Shown: one piece after another, positions 7,905 to 14,095 of the stretch
Numbering within the stretch: the first letter of the stretch is position 1
Layout: every line of letters starts with the position of its first letter
IMG/VR virus record: IMGVR_UViG_3300010413_000058
Coordinates: 1 to 54,932 of that record
Length of the DNA: 54,932 nucleotides
Direction: 5' to 3' (one strand)
Source of the DNA: a virus
Notes under the pieces: generated by a model
Database searches by the model: none
The model's input: only the letters and a program-made list of their open reading frames with translations
What the model was told of the DNA's origin: nothing
Program-made: the position numbers and the translations under genes

Positions 7905-8001
7905 CCAGCGGTCTAGGTGCTGATGAAGAGGGTGGGCTGTCAGCTTAAACTACTGGATAAAGCAGAATAGGGGTAGGTCGACACCGCTGCATTTAAGGAG
8001 G
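7905..8001 (+). repeat. Structured intergenic repeat, copy D (divergent)
   Basis: The stem pairs 7906-7912 (CAGCGGT) with 7983-7989 (ACCGCTG). The second stem can pair 7939-7946 with 7975-7982 in seven of eight positions, two of them G-U, and again abuts the outer stem. The middle is unlike copies B and C. The trailing CATTTAAGGAGGGAG is as in copy B and includes the ribosome binding site of the next gene at 8007. Confidence 0.7.
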
Positions 8002-8006
8002 GAGTA

Positions 8007-8120
8007 ATGACAGTAAAATGCCGTAATTGTGGTTATATATGGAAGGGAAAGATAAGAGAACCCGCTCCAATGTATTGTCCTTGTTGCAACCATACTGCGT
8101 GTTGGTGGACATTCTGGTAG
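8007..8120 (+). CDS. Tiny zinc-ribbon protein (37 residues)
   Basis: The frame ATG 8007 to TAG 8118-8120 gives 37 residues with two clean Cys pairs, CRNC (5-8) and CPCC (24-27), and several Trp residues at the end (ACWWTFW). This is the minimal rubredoxin-knuckle or zinc-ribbon arrangement. GGAGGGAG lies directly upstream, after repeat copy D. Confidence 0.65.
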   Translation: MTVKCRNCGYIWKGKIREPAPMYCPCCNHTACWWTFW

Positions 8121-8148
8121 ATTTGAAAAGGGTTTACAGGAGTAGGAG

Positions 8149-8547
8149 ATGAGTGATTATATAGTTCAGCATGTTATGGAGATTGTGAAAAAAATACACG
8201 ATGATACTGGGGTGAGATTGAAAGAGTTCTCAGTGACATGGGGGTACAGCTTAGATATAGGTCGCTGTTTCGTTGGTGGAGGCAGGGTTGAAGTCTTCCC
8301 ACTAGAAGGCCATCAGTTAGATGCGGACTACTTCACTCGCATTATAGACACTGCTAGTAAGGCTTACGAGAGATGGAATGTGATGTTTAAAAAATTCACT
8401 TTTGATTGGAAAGATGACGAATTAGAAGGGTGTCACTATAGGTGGGAAAGGGAAGAAGATGAGCAAACAAGCGAAGAGAGGACGGAAGTCGAAGAAGGAA
8501 CAGAAGAAAGCCAAAAAGAGAAGGATGAAGAAAAGCAGAAAAGGTAA
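8149..8547 (+). CDS. Unknown protein with a strongly acidic C-terminal tail
   Basis: A 132-residue protein: an alpha/beta-looking N-terminal part (residues 1-100) without a recognised motif, followed by about 30 residues that are nearly all Glu, Lys, Gln and Asp. The N-terminal third (KIHDDTGVRLKEFSVTWGYS) is reminiscent of small conserved phage proteins, but I cannot name the family. The start has GGAGTAGGAG upstream. Its tail-coding DNA is also open in another frame (see 8459-8560). Confidence 0.65.
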   Translation: MSDYIVQHVMEIVKKIHDDTGVRLKEFSVTWGYSLDIGRCFVGGGRVEVFPLEGHQLDADYFTRIIDTASKAYERWNVMFKKFTFDWKDDELEGCHYRWEREEDEQTSEERTEVEEGTEESQKEKDEEKQKR

Positions 8548-8560
8548 GGGTGGGAAATGA
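8459..8560 (+). CDS. Candidate overlapping gene for a 33-residue highly basic peptide
   Basis: In the +1 frame relative to the acidic tail of 8149-8547, ATG 8459 opens a 33-residue frame that is more than half Lys and Arg (begins MSKQAKRGRKSKKEQ). AAAGGGAAGAAG lies upstream, and its TGA at 8558-8560 overlaps the following ATG at 8557 as ATGA, like the next three junctions. It may be a nucleic-acid-binding peptide, or merely the alternate reading of GAA/AAG-rich DNA. Confidence 0.3.
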   Translation: MSKQAKRGRKSKKEQKKAKKRRMKKSRKGKGGK

Positions 8561-8715
8561 GGCCTCCCTCATGGATGGATCAGGGTAAATACTGCCTTCT
8601 CTACAAAGAGTGCGGATGGTTTAAGGTAGAACAATTCATCAAAGAAGGTAGCTGTCATCTGAGATTAAAATGCACAGGGACATGGCACAGTTGCCCTATG
8701 AGGAAAAGAAAATGA
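8557..8715 (+). CDS. Small Cys-rich protein
   Basis: ATG 8557 to TGA 8713-8715 encodes 52 residues with five Cys residues, two Trp pairs and a basic end (CPMRKRK). The gene overlaps the next by ATGA. It may bind zinc, but the Cys spacing is irregular (positions 13, 19, 33, 39, 46). No family is recognised. Confidence 0.55.
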   Translation: MRPPSWMDQGKYCLLYKECGWFKVEQFIKEGSCHLRLKCTGTWHSCPMRKRK

Positions 8716-8852
8716 GAACTCGATGCTGCAAGTGTGGAATTAAGTACAGTAAGAAAAAAGGTAAGGGTCTAACGTGGAGAGACAGATTTGAGAATGAACA
8801 CTGGACATGCGACAAGTGCGTCCCAAAATTAGGATGGAGACAGGGAAAATGA
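8712..8852 (+). CDS. Small zinc-ribbon protein
   Basis: ATG 8712 gives 46 residues, MRTRCCKCGIKYSKKKG then DRFENEHWTCDKC, with two Cys pairs as in a zinc ribbon. I prefer it to the upstream in-frame ATG at 8670 because it overlaps the previous stop as ATGA, the local pattern. It in turn overlaps the next gene by ATGA. Confidence 0.65.
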   Translation: MRTRCCKCGIKYSKKKGKGLTWRDRFENEHWTCDKCVPKLGWRQGK

Positions 8853-9121
8853 TAGAAATACAATACGCTAAATCTTCCTCGTTGAAGATTGAGCTAATAC
8901 GGTTTTTTAATAAAGGAAAATCGCAACTTGCCTTAGTCAAGTGCTCTTTACTTATAAATGGAATTCCTATTGCAGAAACCACTAAGGCTTTGGAAGCAGG
9001 TAGTACATTGGAATTTTCTAACCATCAAGCCGTTATGAATCAGATAAGTTACGAAGGATTGGAGCCTTTACTCGAAAACATCGAGAAGGTTAAAGGCCTG
9101 CTCTTACCTACAGGAGAATAA
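8849..9121 (+). CDS. Unknown small protein
   Basis: A 90-residue protein with alternating hydrophobic and polar residues that suggests a small beta-rich fold, without Cys clusters or membrane segments. The start at ATG 8849 overlaps the preceding stop (ATGA). It ends the chain of four overlapping small genes; the next gene has its own strong site. Confidence 0.6.
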   Translation: MIEIQYAKSSSLKIELIRFFNKGKSQLALVKCSLLINGIPIAETTKALEAGSTLEFSNHQAVMNQISYEGLEPLLENIEKVKGLLLPTGE

Positions 9122-9150
9122 AGAAAATGATAACCAAAGGAGGTGATAGC

Positions 9151-9447
9151 ATGAAACTGAAAACCATCCTACCACTGCTAGTTATATTTGCTCTCGCAAT
9201 CCCCCTAAAGCCAACGAATTTGAAAGCAGATAGGGAATCCTATAAAGAGCACGTATTCGATGAGTTGAGGAAAGATATAGACAAGAGTCCATATTACTCC
9301 AGAAGAGAAAAAGCCGACATGAAAGTCAAACTATACGAGAAGATGTATGGAAAAGACGACTTCGAGATACCCCTTATTGCATGGTTGGGCATCATTCTGG
9401 CTATAATTGGGTGCAAGATTGCGATTAAATTAGGGAAACAAAAATGA
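9151..9447 (+). CDS. Small membrane or secreted protein with two hydrophobic segments
   Basis: A 98-residue protein with an N-terminal signal-like segment (residues 4-20, MKLKTILPLLVIFALAIP), a charged helical middle and a C-terminal hydrophobic segment (about 74-92) with a basic tail. This would place the middle outside the cytoplasm, anchored at the C-terminus. Start ATG 9151 has AAAGGAGGTGATAGC upstream, so the ATG at 9127 is rejected. It overlaps the next gene by ATGA. A lysis or envelope role is possible but unproven. Confidence 0.7.
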   Translation: MKLKTILPLLVIFALAIPLKPTNLKADRESYKEHVFDELRKDIDKSPYYSRREKADMKVKLYEKMYGKDDFEIPLIAWLGIILAIIGCKIAIKLGKQK

Positions 9448-9611
9448 AAGTGCCATTCGGGAAATTTAAAGGGTTAGACATAGAGGAAGTACCCTCTAGA
9501 TACCTCCTCTATCTGACGGAACAGGACTGGTTTAACGACAAGTTTGTGCAACTGTCGAATGAAGTGGTGAAAGAGTTGGAGTGGAGAGATAAATGGGACA
9601 AGCACATTTAA
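9444..9611 (+). CDS. DUF3820-like small protein
   Basis: ATG 9444 to TAA 9609-9611 gives 55 residues: MKVPFGKFKGLDIEEVPSRY, then YLTEQDW, and an end rich in VKELEWRD. This PFGKyKG, evP, YLxxL, W, ElxxR pattern is that of the DUF3820 domain, also found at the end of some exonucleases; its role is not established. It overlaps the gene before it by ATGA and ends four bases into the stop codon of the convergent gene. Confidence 0.7.
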   Translation: MKVPFGKFKGLDIEEVPSRYLLYLTEQDWFNDKFVQLSNEVVKELEWRDKWDKHI

Positions 9612-9943
9612 CCATCACTATCCTTATCCCGCAATTTTATCCCCAGTGCTTTTTCGTAACTCTCAATCTTAGAATTAGGAATTTTTGCATTTTCACACAG
9701 ATCAGCCATAATAAGATTACCCAACATCAACCGTGCATTTATCATCTCTAATGTTCTGTTTAACTTCTCCCGAAACTCCTTCTGTTCCTTTGCTCTACGT
9801 GCAAGATTTTCCATGCAAACCTCGCATTGCTCCTTTGTTACGAACTTCTTCTCCATGCGGTGAGCATCCCAGAGCCTTGTGATACCAAAAGTTAACAGAA
9901 CTGACACTCCAACTGCCATTCCAACTGCTGTCGCAATTTCCAT
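9608..9943 (-). CDS. Membrane-anchored coiled-coil protein at the end of the late operon
   Basis: A 111-residue protein with one N-terminal transmembrane segment (about residues 4-21), then a charged helical region with a CxxC (CEVCMENL) and a predicted coiled coil (about 45-75). The arrangement resembles small spanin-like or holin-associated phage proteins, but no motif proves it. It is the last minus-strand gene, downstream of the 3-TM protein, and its stop overlaps that of the convergent gene by four bases. Confidence 0.65.
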   Translation of the reverse strand: MEIATAVGMAVGVSVLLTFGITRLWDAHRMEKKFVTKEQCEVCMENLARRAKEQKEFREKLNRTLEMINARLMLGNLIMADLCENAKIPNSKIESYEKALGIKLRDKDSDG

Positions 9944-9954
9944 CTTCCCGAGCC

Positions 9955-10230
9955 CTATGATCTAGGCCGTGCTACAGCCCGAGTAACTTCATAGAGCCCA
10001 GTAGCAGCCGCACCTTGAACAAGTCCATACAAACTATAATCTACGATGTTTACTATAGTCCAAGGAAGCCCCTGATATGGAATAGCTAGTATCCCAAGCC
10101 CAAGTCCTGCCAAAAGGGCGATAAGAGACTTCCACCTATCCTGAACAGCGGGAGCAAATTTGAAAGCAATACTTAGGAATAGCATCAAGATGACAGGCAA
10201 CGCATATTTACCAAAAGTTACTTCGTCCAT
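9955..10230 (-). CDS. Candidate holin, three membrane segments
   Basis: A 91-residue hydrophobic protein with three probable transmembrane segments (about 9-27, 36-54 and 60-82) and a charged end (VTRAVARPRS), the size and topology of a class I holin. GGAGGTGGGTA precedes the ATG. Neighbours on both sides are small membrane, lipo- and peptidase-like proteins at the end of the late operon, which is where lysis genes usually lie. Other small phage membrane proteins would look the same. Confidence 0.55.
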   Translation of the reverse strand: MDEVTFGKYALPVILMLFLSIAFKFAPAVQDRWKSLIALLAGLGLGILAIPYQGLPWTIVNIVDYSLYGLVQGAAATGLYEVTRAVARPRS

Positions 10231-10242
10231 TACCCACCTCCT

Positions 10243-10419
10243 TTACTCTGGAACCTCAGGCAGTTTCTCGGAAGGACGCTTGAAGTGCTCCATTTTCACT
10301 GTAGCCCAATTAGCATCGATCACCGACTCATCCACCCCTGCCGTCTGTAGATACTGCAACACTAGCCCTATCATTGAAAACCCTAAACTTATTGCCATTT
10401 CCACTGCTTCATCTCCCAT
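10243..10419 (-). CDS. Small protein with a weakly hydrophobic N-terminal helix
   Basis: The frame from ATG 10419 encodes 58 residues (MGDEAVEMAISLGFSMIGLV, then a hydrophilic end), with AAAGGAGTACAACT upstream. The first 25 residues could be an amphipathic or short membrane helix. It sits between the lipoprotein gene and the candidate holin gene. Its function is unknown, with a lysis-related role possible from context. Confidence 0.65.
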   Translation of the reverse strand: MGDEAVEMAISLGFSMIGLVLQYLQTAGVDESVIDANWATVKMEHFKRPSEKLPEVPE

Positions 10420-10431
10420 AGTTGTACTCCT

Positions 10432-10782
10432 TTACATTGGGTACACCCCGAGTTGGTTCAAAAACATTATGAGTTCACTTTCGAGGTTGGGTGGGACTTG
10501 CCCGTCTAGCTCCACAACAGGTATAAGAGATTGAATAGTCTTGTCCAACCCTACTAGAGCCACTCTCTTCTGCCTGAGATACTCTTTTTGTCCTTCAGTG
10601 AGATCAGGTCTCACCACAGACACCATATACTTGTCGTACTCGGCTTTGTAGACGTTCATGGCGTAGGTCATCTTCTTCTTAGCTGACCAAGTAGTGAAGG
10701 GCTGCTCCTTTGCCTGTTGAAACGCAGCACACCCAACCACAAAAATAAGAATCAATAACAGCGAAACCCTTTTTCTCAACAT
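10432..10782 (-). CDS. Small lipoprotein in the lysis region
   Basis: The 116-residue product begins MLRKRVSLLLILIFVVGC: positive residues, a hydrophobic stretch and a lipobox-like VVGC at residues 15-18, so it is probably a lipoprotein. The mature part is helical, charged and about 98 residues long. The start at 10782 has AAGGAGGTGAGAGGT upstream. Its position beside a peptidase-like gene and a candidate holin suggests an outer-membrane spanin (Rz1/u-spanin) or similar role. It is longer than classical Rz1 and not proline-rich. Confidence 0.65.
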   Translation of the reverse strand: MLRKRVSLLLILIFVVGCAAFQQAKEQPFTTWSAKKKMTYAMNVYKAEYDKYMVSVVRPDLTEGQKEYLRQKRVALVGLDKTIQSLIPVVELDGQVPPNLESELIMFLNQLGVYPM

Positions 10783-10787
10783 ACCTC

Positions 10788-11132
10788 TCACCTCCTTCTG
10801 ATTGTCCTCGAATCATGCACCTGATAGTGTAAGTGCAAACCCTGCCCTGTATCGTGAAAGATGCAAACTTTCTTATCAAGGCGAGTAGGGTCGTAAATCC
10901 ACCTATCATTCATCTTTCTCTCTATCTCATTCCCTAAACTCAATATATGACACCCCTCATCGATGCCCCTTAGAGGGATGACTTCGTGGACGCTAGAAGG
11001 AGGTCCATCTGGAATGCGATACAAACTCGTTATCCGCCCAATGTAATCAGGGAACTCTATGGCCCGATCCATCATCAAATTAATCATATCTCTGTGGATA
11101 AACTTGAGATTGTATAAATCTATCAACCACAT
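10788..11132 (-). CDS. M15-like zinc peptidase, candidate endolysin
   Basis: A 114-residue protein. Its C-terminal two thirds show the ordered residues of small phage M15-like (D-Ala-D-Ala carboxypeptidase type) proteins: SSVHEVIPLRGIDEG (His49, Asp58), NDRWIYDP, and FHDTGQGLHLHYQVH (His100, His102). In this fold one His and one Asp plus a later His bind zinc. If active it would cut peptide cross-links of the host wall. It starts behind AGAGGTGATTT and lies beside membrane and lipoprotein genes. The family assignment is by pattern memory, so moderately certain. Confidence 0.55.
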   Translation of the reverse strand: MWLIDLYNLKFIHRDMINLMMDRAIEFPDYIGRITSLYRIPDGPPSSVHEVIPLRGIDEGCHILSLGNEIERKMNDRWIYDPTRLDKKVCIFHDTGQGLHLHYQVHDSRTIRRR

Positions 11133-11158
11133 AAATCACCTCTTCTGTAAGAGTTTCC

Positions 11159-11291
11159 TCAAAAAGGGTTGCCAAACACATCTCTCATATATGTAAAAGC
11201 ACAAACAATACCAGAGATTGCCCCTCCTACATTCACCCCATCTGCACCATATATGCATAGGGTGGAGTCTGTGCTGAAGCCAACTTTTCAT
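11159..11291 (-). pseudogene. Frame-disrupted small membrane-protein gene, or two uncorrected indels
   Basis: No intact frame covers this stretch well. If one base is added in the AAAA run just after ATG 11291 and one in the GGGG run near 11233, a natural-looking 44-residue protein appears: MKKLASAQTPPYAYMVQMG continuing VNVGGAISGIVCAFTYMRDV. It would have one hydrophobic segment, fitting a lysis cassette. Both repairs are single bases in homopolymers, so sequencing error is as likely as mutation. The uninterrupted frame here (11136-11336) gives an improbable Trp, His and Cys-rich peptide. Confidence 0.4.
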
Positions 11292-11308
11292 CACAAAACC
11301 CGACAGTG

Positions 11309-11608
11309 TTAAGCTGTAGCTGGATCGTAAATCCATCTATAGAATTCCTCTCCATAACCCTTAAAACCCCCCGGCAGTTCAGTATAGCCCTGAAAACACC
11401 ACAGTCCTCCTTGATCAAAATCTTCTGCTAGGGTAAAGTATTGGGCTTTGGTTGTTTCGACGACGTTGGCGTTCCCAGCCGAAGGGAACACTCCTGTTGT
11501 CCCATCAGGTTTCCTGTAATTTATTTTTAAGACATCTGGAGCACCTAAGGTCACATTCAGATTGGCTTTGATTTCAACATCCACTTGACCAACATATATT
11601 TTCCCCAT
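11309..11608 (-). CDS. Small phage structural-type protein
   Basis: A 99-residue protein rich in beta-type residues with the pattern KIYVGQVDVEIKANLNV, then LKINYRKPDGTTGVFPS and GFKGYGEEFYRWIYDP. The repeated linear pattern of alternating residues suggests an Ig-like or beta-sandwich domain, as in small proteins that accompany tail fibres. It follows the 21-residue-repeat protein by 12 bases. GGGAGAAGTAGGG precedes the ATG. Its exact role is unknown. Confidence 0.6.
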   Translation of the reverse strand: MGKIYVGQVDVEIKANLNVTLGAPDVLKINYRKPDGTTGVFPSAGNANVVETTKAQYFTLAEDFDQGGLWCFQGYTELPGGFKGYGEEFYRWIYDPATA

Positions 11609-11620
11609 CCCTACTTCTCC

Positions 11621-13825
11621 CTAATTTAACCGAGAATCCCCTTCTAATGTTACTGAACTCTCACTATCTCCGTCAATATCTGTTTCAACTAAACTGTCCT
11701 GAATAAGAGACATAGTTAATTCAGTGTCTCCAAGAAGTTGCTCAATAATCCTCCTAACTGTCAAGCTTACATACTCTGTCAAAATCATCCCGTCTAGAGG
11801 ACCGACAGCTTGAAGAATATTAGACCTCATTATAACATGTTCACGTATTCTGGCAGAGTCTACTACTGTCAGCGGGAGAAAATGAGAGAACAAATAGACT
11901 GAGGCAAGATCGGCGATAACTGACCGATCTAACCCCGTAGCATTCACTTGAGCAAGCAGAACTGAAGCCTGTTCCTTTACAGCTAAAGCCTCTTTTATAG
12001 AAAAATTCAACGCCCCTATAACCACAGAGACAGCTTCACTCACCCTTGCTGCATCAAAAACATCCTTATGTAACTGTTTGATAACCAACGATACCAGTTC
12101 TTTTATTCTCTTCCTGTCTGAAACATTCCCATAAAGTACCCCAGGTTCAACACGAAGTACGTTTATTGTCTCTTTAATAGCTGCCAGATCAACAACCGAA
12201 ACATTCAACTGAGAGTACAGTAATTCGACAACCTCTTTCACCGAAACGAGATCCAAAGCAGAGATATGCAACCTATCTATTAACGCCGTGACACTCTCTC
12301 TGACAGTCAAGGTATCGAGGGTCTGGATAGCAACCGTTGTAGTTATATTGATAAACTCTGATATGCTGAGAGTGTCTGACTCGGAAACATTGAATTGGCG
12401 TAGCAGAATATCTATGTATTCAGAGATAACCGCCCTATCAAGAGCCGATGAATAATTAATGAGGGTCATCTGGATCAGTTCTTTGACTGATGCCTTGTCT
12501 ATGGCTTGCGCCTGCAGGAATAGAGCGGCGGCTACATTGACATAGACATACTCAGCTAAGGTCAGCTTGTCGGCTGCTGGGGAAAGATGCAATCTATCAA
12601 TAATGAGGGTGACAAGTTCGGTTACAGTTAAATCATCTGAAGGAGAAAGCTGGAGTTGTTTGAGTAGCATGGCGACTTTATCGGTCACAGTTAACTTGTC
12701 AGTCGCAATTACATACCCAGCCTTTAACAGCAGCATTTGGATAGTTTCTTTGATTATGCTGGCATCGAATACAGGCCTCTTCAGAGCTGGAATAAGGAGA
12801 TTGATATACTCACTCACCTCTGTCATATCCGTGACATCGATATGGAGTACATTGAGGAGCATCGTGACAGCTTCAATTATCCCAGCCTCATCCGCCACCG
12901 TAATATGCAATTTATCTATCAGAGTGGTAACGGCTTCTTGGATAGTTGCACTGTCGGCCACCAATCTCTTTAGCTCTGGGATTCTATCAGCTAGAGTTTC
13001 GGCCATCCCAAGAGAGTCAGAAACCCGTATGCCAAGAACAGGAAGCAGAACGGAAATATTTTCCAGAATATTAGCCTTATCTGAAACATCCATGGTAAAT
13101 TCAGGAATAGCGGAGAGAAATACCGTAACTGCTTCCTTTATAGTCGCCGCATCATATACATCAATCAGATTCCCAAATGTTATAGACCATAAATCAGCAG
13201 AAATTGTGTACGTCCCCACCGCCTTAATGACATTAACTAATTCTTTGATAGTGGAGGCGTCTTGAACTTGGCGAAGCAGAGTCGGTATTCGTTTAACTAA
13301 CTCTTCGTTACTGGCGAGCTTGTCGGCTACATTGATGAAGAGTTCAGCAACGGCGGAAGGAGATGCTTCGACATACTCTTTAACCGTCGCCTTATCCGAG
13401 ACATTAATGTGGAGTGTTGTTATGATAACGGATAAGGCTTCTGCAACTCTGTAAGCGTCGCTGACATTGATGTTGAGCTTATCAACCAAGAGCGACACCA
13501 CATCTTCAATCGTACCCTTATCGCTCACCAACCGCTTCAATTCAGGGAGAAGGTCAGATGTGGTATCAACAACCCCAAAAGAATCAGTTACATTTAGAGA
13601 TAGGATAGGGGTAAAGGCAAGGCGATCTAAATACTCTTCAACATTCAATTTGTCGGAAGCATCGATGAAAAGGATAGAAAGAAATGGGGAGACACTTTGG
13701 TACTCTTTTACCCGAGCACTATCGACGACGTTCAGATAATAGACAGGAACTCGCTCACTATCACTCTCAGCAGCCTTGAACTTGTCGCTGACATTGATAT
13801 TCAGTTGTCTAATTCTAATAGACAT
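11621..13825 (-). CDS. Large protein of about 31 tandem 21-residue repeats
   Basis: Nearly the whole 734-residue protein is a tandem repeat of about 21 residues, roughly LHINVSDKATVKEYVSVLID: a short beta-like segment ending in xVxD, then an amphipathic helix with a conserved Glu. I count about 31 units by eye, some with insertions (near residues 200 and 540). No signal peptide, Cys or catalytic motif is visible. The last 40 residues are acidic and outside the repeat. It is probably an elongated solenoid-like fibre, rod or adhesin; it lies between structural and glycan genes and the lysis region. The family is not recognised. One repeat copy also ends the protein at 16337-16945. Confidence 0.8.
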   Translation of the reverse strand: MSIRIRQLNINVSDKFKAAESDSERVPVYYLNVVDSARVKEYQSVSPFLSILFIDASDKLNVEEYLDRLAFTPILSLNVTDSFGVVDTTSDLLPELKRLVSDKGTIEDVVSLLVDKLNINVSDAYRVAEALSVIITTLHINVSDKATVKEYVEASPSAVAELFINVADKLASNEELVKRIPTLLRQVQDASTIKELVNVIKAVGTYTISADLWSITFGNLIDVYDAATIKEAVTVFLSAIPEFTMDVSDKANILENISVLLPVLGIRVSDSLGMAETLADRIPELKRLVADSATIQEAVTTLIDKLHITVADEAGIIEAVTMLLNVLHIDVTDMTEVSEYINLLIPALKRPVFDASIIKETIQMLLLKAGYVIATDKLTVTDKVAMLLKQLQLSPSDDLTVTELVTLIIDRLHLSPAADKLTLAEYVYVNVAAALFLQAQAIDKASVKELIQMTLINYSSALDRAVISEYIDILLRQFNVSESDTLSISEFINITTTVAIQTLDTLTVRESVTALIDRLHISALDLVSVKEVVELLYSQLNVSVVDLAAIKETINVLRVEPGVLYGNVSDRKRIKELVSLVIKQLHKDVFDAARVSEAVSVVIGALNFSIKEALAVKEQASVLLAQVNATGLDRSVIADLASVYLFSHFLPLTVVDSARIREHVIMRSNILQAVGPLDGMILTEYVSLTVRRIIEQLLGDTELTMSLIQDSLVETDIDGDSESSVTLEGDSRLN

Positions 13826-13837
13826 GAGAGTGCTACC

Positions 13838-14095
13838 TTAATTCGTCTGGACGTTCACCCCTGAATCTCCCTCAATTACTACCCTATTCTTTCCAAGAAT
13901 ACTGAGAAGTGCCCGCTGAAAATCCTCAGCGACTCCAAGTCTAGTTATCAAATCAACGGCAAGTTGGGCAGTTTGGATTCTATTCAGTCCAAATCTATGC
14001 ATCAATTTTTGGTCACACTTAGGGCATCGAATTGTAAACTCAATATACACCCTGTCGCCTTCACTTCCAACATTGTAGTAATGTTTGTCTGTCAT
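13838..14095 (-). CDS. Small protein with one CxxC zinc half-site
   Basis: An 85-residue protein. The N-terminal half is beta-like and contains one CPKC (residues about 24-27) with His33 nearby; the rest is a helical region and a hydrophilic end. It overlaps the glycosyltransferase gene by ATGA. It may be a small regulatory or structural partner; nothing firmer can be said. Confidence 0.6.
   Translation of the reverse strand: MTDKHYYNVGSEGDRVYIEFTIRCPKCDQKLMHRFGLNRIQTAQLAVDLITRLGVAEDFQRALLSILGKNRVVIEGDSGVNVQTN

Noticed and set aside
6500-8006. Repeats A-D as integron attC sites or a CRISPR array
   Set aside because: There is no GTTRRRY/RYYYAAC core as in attC, no integrase in view, and the copies differ in length and spacing with genes between them, which excludes CRISPR.
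11136-11336. 66-residue minus-strand frame as a real gene
   Set aside because: It would be very rich in Trp, Cys, His and Arg and overlaps the preceding gene's end; the frame-repaired 44-residue product is more natural.
12567-13265. 232-residue plus-strand frame opposite the repeat protein
   Set aside because: It arises from the regular codon pattern of the 21-residue repeats on the other strand and has no motif of its own.
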